From assembly GCA_023665275.1 (NCBI GenBank), contig JAMPEF010000005.1:1-64000 (forward strand): DNA of 64,000 nucleotides, in the 5' to 3' direction. A program made the translations under genes and the position numbers. Positions 59,947 to 64,000 of the stretch are shown piece after piece; positions within the stretch are counted from its first letter, which is position 1; each line of letters starts with the position of its first letter. This DNA is from Alistipes senegalensis. GTDB lineage: Bacteria; Bacillota; Clostridia; Oscillospirales; Ruminococcaceae. The notes beneath the pieces were generated by a model. That model was not told where the DNA came from. It saw only the letters and a program-made list of their open reading frames with translations, and ran no database searches.

Positions 59947-61273
59947 TTTTTTCAGCCTCTCTTTCAGCCTCTTTTTCGGCTTCACGTGAGGCAATAAGAT
60001 ACTCATCAACCTGACCTTCCACCATTTCCTGATATGCTTCATGTTCTTCAAGAGTTTCAGAGAAGTAAGTCTGACCGGTATAAATATTTGCTATAAAGTA
60101 GAAGTAGTTGCTTTCAACGTTTTCAAGTACAGCATCAATAGCCTCAATTCCCGGATTACATATAGCTCCGGGGGGCAGACCGGGACTTTTATATGTATCA
60201 TAGGAATCAACAATAGTTTTATCGTATACATCCATTTTTGCACTTACGAATTGTGAATAGTTTGAAGTCGGGTCTGACTGGAGCAACGGGAAATCACCAG
60301 GATTTCTTAATCTGTTCCAGAAAACAGAGGCAACATAAAGCATAGTATCAGTATTTGCAGCTTCTTTCTGTACAACAGATGCAAAAGTAATAAGTTCATC
60401 AAGTGAGAGACCAAGACTTTCCATTTTAGCGTATCTTTCGGGAGTCATTTTGTTGTCAAAATTGAGATATATTTTCTGACATACCTGCTCCGGAGTCATA
60501 TTTTCATAGAAGAAATAGGTATCAGGGAATAAATATCCCTCCATTTTGTAGAATTTAAGTGATGTATCTGTAGGAAGTCTGTTTTCAAACGCAAAGCCAA
60601 GACCGGCGGAATTGAAATAGAAAATAAAGTCATCAGCTGAGCATACACTGTTTTCTTCAAGGATATATGCAGCCTCCGAAATAGTACAGCCTTCAGGGAA
60701 CGTAACTTCAACGGTTTCCTGTTCCTTTACTTCGTCAATAGTTGTAAGTTCGTTTATAATCGTTTCATAAGCCATATTAGGACGCACAAAATGCTCACCG
60801 GCAATATAGCTTGAATCAGATTTCCTTAAACGGCTGAATAACTGAAAACATTCAGGTGACTTTATAATACCCTCGTCTTTAAGAAGCTCCGATATTTCAG
60901 CAGTTGTTGCACCGTTTGGAATAACAATCAGATGTGTGCTGTCGCTTTTTCCTATACCCAGCATATCACGTCCGAAAGCTATTATAACAAGTGAAAGACA
61001 TATTGAAAGTGCGAATACAAAAGTAGTAAGAATAATAATTCCGGGAAGTCTGCTTCGCCTTCTCTTTCTTTTCTTTTTCTTTCGCTTGCGTGGTAATTCC
61101 TGAACGGCTTTTGGTTCAGGTTCATAATCTTCTTCCGGTGTGAAATCTTCTTCTTCCGTAAATGACTGTTCTTCATAGTCATCAATCAGGGGAGCAGATT
61201 CTTCCGTAAAGTTTTCGTCGTTGTTGTCTGTAATGTCTTCATTCAAAATGTCATTGTTGTCTTTGTTCTGCAT
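59933..61273 (-). CDS. mltG: Endolytic transglycosylase MltG
   Basis: This membrane-anchored peptidoglycan lyase cuts nascent glycan chains and sets their length. It has 446 residues: an acidic cytoplasmic N-terminus (rich in Glu/Asp), a basic KRKKKKRKRRR stretch, one membrane helix (about 90-112), a LysM-like region and the YceG core. The core includes LITFASVVQKEAANTD, LQSDPTSNYS and YKSPGLPPGAICNPG, which holds the catalytic Glu region. The tail repeats Glu-Ala-Glu. It overlaps the cyclo-ligase gene by 23 bp and trhP by 14 bp. Confidence 0.92.
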   Translation of the reverse strand: MQNKDNNDILNEDITDNNDENFTEESAPLIDDYEEQSFTEEEDFTPEEDYEPEPKAVQELPRKRKKKKRKRRRSRLPGIIILTTFVFALSICLSLVIIAFGRDMLGIGKSDSTHLIVIPNGATTAEISELLKDEGIIKSPECFQLFSRLRKSDSSYIAGEHFVRPNMAYETIINELTTIDEVKEQETVEVTFPEGCTISEAAYILEENSVCSADDFIFYFNSAGLGFAFENRLPTDTSLKFYKMEGYLFPDTYFFYENMTPEQVCQKIYLNFDNKMTPERYAKMESLGLSLDELITFASVVQKEAANTDTMLYVASVFWNRLRNPGDFPLLQSDPTSNYSQFVSAKMDVYDKTIVDSYDTYKSPGLPPGAICNPGIEAIDAVLENVESNYFYFIANIYTGQTYFSETLEEHEAYQEMVEGQVDEYLIASREAEKEAEREAEKNEET

Positions 61274-61817
61274 GACAGAATACCGTCCTTTCTGGAGTAA
61301 CAATATAATCAGCCCTTATGTCATGTGGCATGACGGGCAGATTTTCGGTAATAAGTTCCTCATAAGCGAGGGCAGTTTTATTTATCTGCGGATATTTTTC
61401 AAGAAATCTGTCATAATAGCCGCCACCATAGCCGAGCCTTGCGCCATCTGTTGTAAAGGCAAGTCCGGGGAGTACGCATATAGTATTGTCAGTTATTTCA
61501 GGCTGTGGCAGTGAAATATCCGGTTCATATATGCCGTACATACCTTTGTGAAGTTCTTCAAATGAACGGACTATATGAAATGTCATGATGCCATTCTTGT
61601 GCGATACCGGAAACGCTGTAATATGATTTTTCATAAGTTCGCCGGCAATGGAAAGGGTATCAATTTCCGTCCCGAAAGACGCATATATCAATATAGTATC
61701 GGCATTTTGTGCATTTTCAAGAAAAATATTCTTTATAAGTATATCTTTTTCAGTTTTGTGCGGAATATTTTTTCTTATTTCTGAAAATTTTTTCCGCAAT
61801 GATTTTTTATCTTCCAT
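61251..61817 (-). CDS. 5-formyltetrahydrofolate cyclo-ligase
   Basis: The enzyme recycles 5-formyl-THF to 5,10-methenyl-THF with ATP. The 188-residue length fits, and the family motif VLPGLAFTTDGARLGYGGGYYDRFL is visible in two halves. An N-terminal basic KKSLRKKFSEIRK follows the start. There is no strong ribosome site before the ATG at 61817, so translation may be coupled to the upstream gene. A folate link is shared with thyX in the same run of genes. Confidence 0.93.
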   Translation of the reverse strand: MEDKKSLRKKFSEIRKNIPHKTEKDILIKNIFLENAQNADTILIYASFGTEIDTLSIAGELMKNHITAFPVSHKNGIMTFHIVRSFEELHKGMYGIYEPDISLPQPEITDNTICVLPGLAFTTDGARLGYGGGYYDRFLEKYPQINKTALAYEELITENLPVMPHDIRADYIVTPERTVFCHAEQRQQ

Positions 61818-61826
61818 GAATTGAAA

Positions 61827-62369
61827 TCAGTCGGCGAGGATAGCAGCACGTTGTCTCTTGCTTTCTTCCAGTGAAACAGCCTTTTCAACGAGTTTCAGAC
61901 CAAATTCAATAGCCGCACCTGCTCCACGTGCCGTAATGAAAATGCCATCTTCTGCCGTGAGACCGTCTCCGATAACTGCACCTGTAAGCTGTGTTTCAAA
62001 GCCGGTATAGCATACTGCCTTTTTACCGTTCAGAAGTCCTTTATGTCCGAGTATGGACGGTGCGGCGCATATAGCACCGATAAACCTGTTATTCTGTACG
62101 CAATAGTCAATAGCGTTCTGGACGTACTGTGACTTTTCAAGATTGAGAGTTCCGGGTATACCACCAGGAAGTACAATCATTTCAAGGTCATCATTAAGAA
62201 TTATTTCCTGTGATATGGTGTCCGTAACAACAGGTATGCCGTGCGAACTTGTAACGACATTATCGCCGACGCCTACAGTAATAACGGTTCTGCCACTCCG
62301 ACGGAGCAGGTCAACAGGTGCTAAAGCCTCGGTTTCCTCGAAACCCTCTGCAAGAAAAACATAAATCAT
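61827..62369 (-). CDS. DJ-1/PfpI family protein
   Basis: This 180-residue protein of the DJ-1/ThiJ/PfpI superfamily has the nucleophile elbow AICAAPSILGHKG with the reactive Cys, FLAEGFEETEALAPVDLLRR at the start and VLPGGIPGT. Members are deglycases or chaperone-like proteins, and YajL-type sequences have this ending. AAAGGA lies upstream of the start. It is in the leftward gene run with cyclo-ligase and mltG. Confidence 0.92.
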   Translation of the reverse strand: MIYVFLAEGFEETEALAPVDLLRRSGRTVITVGVGDNVVTSSHGIPVVTDTISQEIILNDDLEMIVLPGGIPGTLNLEKSQYVQNAIDYCVQNNRFIGAICAAPSILGHKGLLNGKKAVCYTGFETQLTGAVIGDGLTAEDGIFITARGAGAAIEFGLKLVEKAVSLEESKRQRAAILAD

Positions 62370-62384
62370 AATAAAAAAATCCTT

Positions 62385-63266
62385 TCATTTAAATTTAATA
62401 ATATATTTGTTCAACAGGAAAACAGGGTGATATGAAAGTTTTGATTTCCGGAGACCCTCTATTCCTAAATCTTCCTCACGGTTTATATATCTGTAGTCCA
62501 CACAGGCAGACGAAACAAACATATTGTTTATAGCCGTATATATACCGTCAAAAGACCTGTCCGCCTTTTCGATATGCACACAGAAAGTATCGGAGTTAAG
62601 GCGTTCACCAATTGTAAGGGCGGTGACTTTTCCGTCAATGCGGATAACTCCGCCGGATAGTCCCAGTTCCTCAAAATAACTGAAATAAGTATTTATAGCA
62701 TACTGTTCAACAACGGAAGAATGGTTCTGATACTTTTTATTATAGTCTTCGGTACAGAAAGAAATACAGTCATCAAAATCCTTTTCAGTAATCATTGAAA
62801 ATTCATAGTCATAAGACCTGAAATGCGTCAGATGATTTCTTTTTGAATGATATTTCTTTCCGTCAAGATGTATAAGGTCATGGGCAAAGTATATATAGTC
62901 TGAACTGTCACGGTCATATTCAACCGTGAAACTGTCCGGAAACAGTTCATTGAATAACGGGAGTGATTTTTCAGTTACTCCGGAAACAGTAAGCGGAACA
63001 CCCATAGAACCGGAATATTTTTTCAGTTCGCTGAAAAGTTCCGTATAGTCACCAGAACCGGACGGCATGACAAAATATGGTGTATTTTCTTCTGTACGGG
63101 AACACACTATATAGAAATCCTTATAGAAGCCTATTTGTGAATCTGCAAGACGTTTCCAAGCCATATTGTTGGCAAAAGTATACTCACAGCCCATAAAATC
63201 AGACATAGCAAGACATCTGTTAATGCGTTTCTTGTCTGAAATATCAATATCTTTTAATTCAAGCAT
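62385..63266 (-). CDS. DUF2156 (LPG synthase C-terminal-like) protein
   Basis: This protein of about 293 residues has the GNAT-like DUF2156 fold related to aminoacyl-tRNA-using phosphatidylglycerol lysyltransferases, without their membrane half. KRNHLTHFRS and VTALTIGERLNSDTFCVHIEKAD are typical. I chose the ATG at 63266 with AAAGGTGAT upstream; the frame extends to a GTG at 63278. It overlaps thyX by 8 bp. Whether it uses charged tRNA is not known. Confidence 0.85.
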   Translation of the reverse strand: MLELKDIDISDKKRINRCLAMSDFMGCEYTFANNMAWKRLADSQIGFYKDFYIVCSRTEENTPYFVMPSGSGDYTELFSELKKYSGSMGVPLTVSGVTEKSLPLFNELFPDSFTVEYDRDSSDYIYFAHDLIHLDGKKYHSKRNHLTHFRSYDYEFSMITEKDFDDCISFCTEDYNKKYQNHSSVVEQYAINTYFSYFEELGLSGGVIRIDGKVTALTIGERLNSDTFCVHIEKADRSFDGIYTAINNMFVSSACVDYRYINREEDLGIEGLRKSKLSYHPVFLLNKYIIKFK

Positions 63267-64000
63267 TCCGGAAATCACCTTTGAGTTTTTCGGCGTTTGC
63301 CCTTACCTCTGCCATTTTTCCGCATGACATTTTACCTTCCGGACATTTTCCCTCCGCAACGCATGACGCACCCGCATGACCGAATATATCCGGAGCGACT
63401 TTCAGGCATAGCTTTAACATTTCGTTAGCTACCTCACGTATTTCCCATTGCGCACGATTACAACACCTATGCCGGAAAAAGTTAAACAGTGAACGGGCGT
63501 TCATAGTCACGACAATTTTAGTCTCACAGGCATTAGGGAGTATAAAACGTGCGTCTTCATTAGCGATTTTCCGTGCTTTTGAAGTAGCTGTTTTTTCATC
63601 AAGACCGTTTTTCATAAGTTCATTTTTATGGTATTCTGTGAGCAGGTCGGCAATTTTTCCGTAACTTTCAGTTATTTCAGAAATTGTCCTGTTGTACTCT
63701 TCCAGTGCCTCCGGAACAGCCTGTACAGCAGGGGGAGTTATGAAATCAAATCCGTTTTCGTTTACATAACGCTGACTTTTCTGTGAATACGAAGCTATGC
63801 GGTGGCGTACAAGCTGGTGTGAGCAGGCACGGGAAATCCCCTCTATGCCGAATGTAAACGTCACGTGTTCCATTACGCTTTCATGACCGACGGAAACAAG
63901 CATTTCAATGAAACTTCTTGTCTTCTCTTCTGTGAGACCGTCCCGTATATCGTCTATGTCACTGCTGGAGTAACACAGTTTGGCGGCGGCGGCGACAATT
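63259..64000 (-). CDS. thyX: Flavin-dependent thymidylate synthase (partial, runs off the right edge)
   Basis: The enzyme makes dTMP from dUMP with methylene-THF and FAD. The ThyX signature RHRIASYSQKSQRY and the C-terminal FFRHRCCNRAQWEIRE are present. The frame stays open to the window edge, upstream of the ATG at 63903, and reads AAAAKLCYSSSDIDDIRDGL, the expected ThyX N-terminal region. The true start is therefore beyond 64000. The tail after about residue 220 is Cys-rich (CVAEGKCPEGKMSCG). Its presence suggests a ThyX-based route rather than ThyA. Confidence 0.95.
   Translation of the reverse strand, partial: IVAAAAKLCYSSSDIDDIRDGLTEEKTRSFIEMLVSVGHESVMEHVTFTFGIEGISRACSHQLVRHRIASYSQKSQRYVNENGFDFITPPAVQAVPEALEEYNRTISEITESYGKIADLLTEYHKNELMKNGLDEKTATSKARKIANEDARFILPNACETKIVVTMNARSLFNFFRHRCCNRAQWEIREVANEMLKLCLKVAPDIFGHAGASCVAEGKCPEGKMSCGKMAEVRANAEKLKGDFRNA

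Noticed and set aside
1..64000. CRISPR array or complete insertion sequence
   Set aside because: No regularly spaced repeat-spacer pattern and no transposase gene was seen on either strand.

Overview
The window looks like a chromosomal segment of a low-GC, fibre-degrading Firmicute of the Ruminococcus (Oscillospiraceae) type. The reasons are a secreted GH8 glucanase ending in a type I dockerin (cellulosome logic), the sporulation pair spoIIGA-sigE, Gram-positive style Shine-Dalgarno sites, many TTGACA-17-TATAAT promoters and AT-rich spacers. This is inference from gene content; no marker gene such as 16S rRNA is present.

Layout: 1-990 holds two divergent phage-repressor-like HTH genes sharing one operator, then a small repeat cluster. 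993-5873 holds amino acid and pyrimidine genes (hom, an ACT regulator, asnB, pyrB). 5924-9863 holds an FkbM methyltransferase, an LRR protein, a MATE exporter and a frameshifted small gene. A tRNA-Gln follows, then two CobW-type metal GTPases. 12375-15763 is a Na+-pumping oxaloacetate decarboxylase operon. 15884-19218 holds three D,D-carboxypeptidase-like envelope proteins, two of which have lost catalytic residues. 19345-26972 is mostly housekeeping (pgi, DUF177-rpmF, a DUF512 protein, der, plsY) and ends with an asparagine synthetase lacking its glutaminase nucleophile. 27019-30488 holds the dockerin GH8, an AraC regulator and an unusual SDR.

30558-30985 is the most unusual non-coding stretch. 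Two paralogous promoters each drive a short RNA that folds as two tandem tRNA-like cloverleaves and ends in an intrinsic terminator. The second RNA sits directly ahead of the first of two metY-type sulfhydrylase genes. After a DEAD-box helicase and the spoIIGA-sigE operon comes a second unusual locus (37453-41714): a Ro60-like (DUF2828, vWA) protein with a roughly 500-nt structured leader, divergent from two WYL-domain genes, the first frameshifted, followed by a long hairpin RNA. Ro60-family proteins bind tRNA-mimicking Y RNAs, so this locus is a candidate RNA-based system.

41765-49849 holds a Maf-DUF1015 fusion and the glycolytic genes pgk, tpiA and gpmI, interrupted by a cluster of tiny membrane proteins that includes a tandem duplicate with an ATA in place of its start codon. 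49905-58659 holds cobO, a HAD phosphatase, a TrpR-like regulator, a GT-C-like membrane protein, lon-engB, lysA and small genes. 58729-64000 is a leftward, tightly overlapping run: thyX (cut by the window edge), a DUF2156 protein, a DJ-1/PfpI protein, 5-formyl-THF cyclo-ligase, mltG and a U32 peptidase (trhP type). All readings are by eye. RNA folds, promoter calls and family names were not checked by software or database search.
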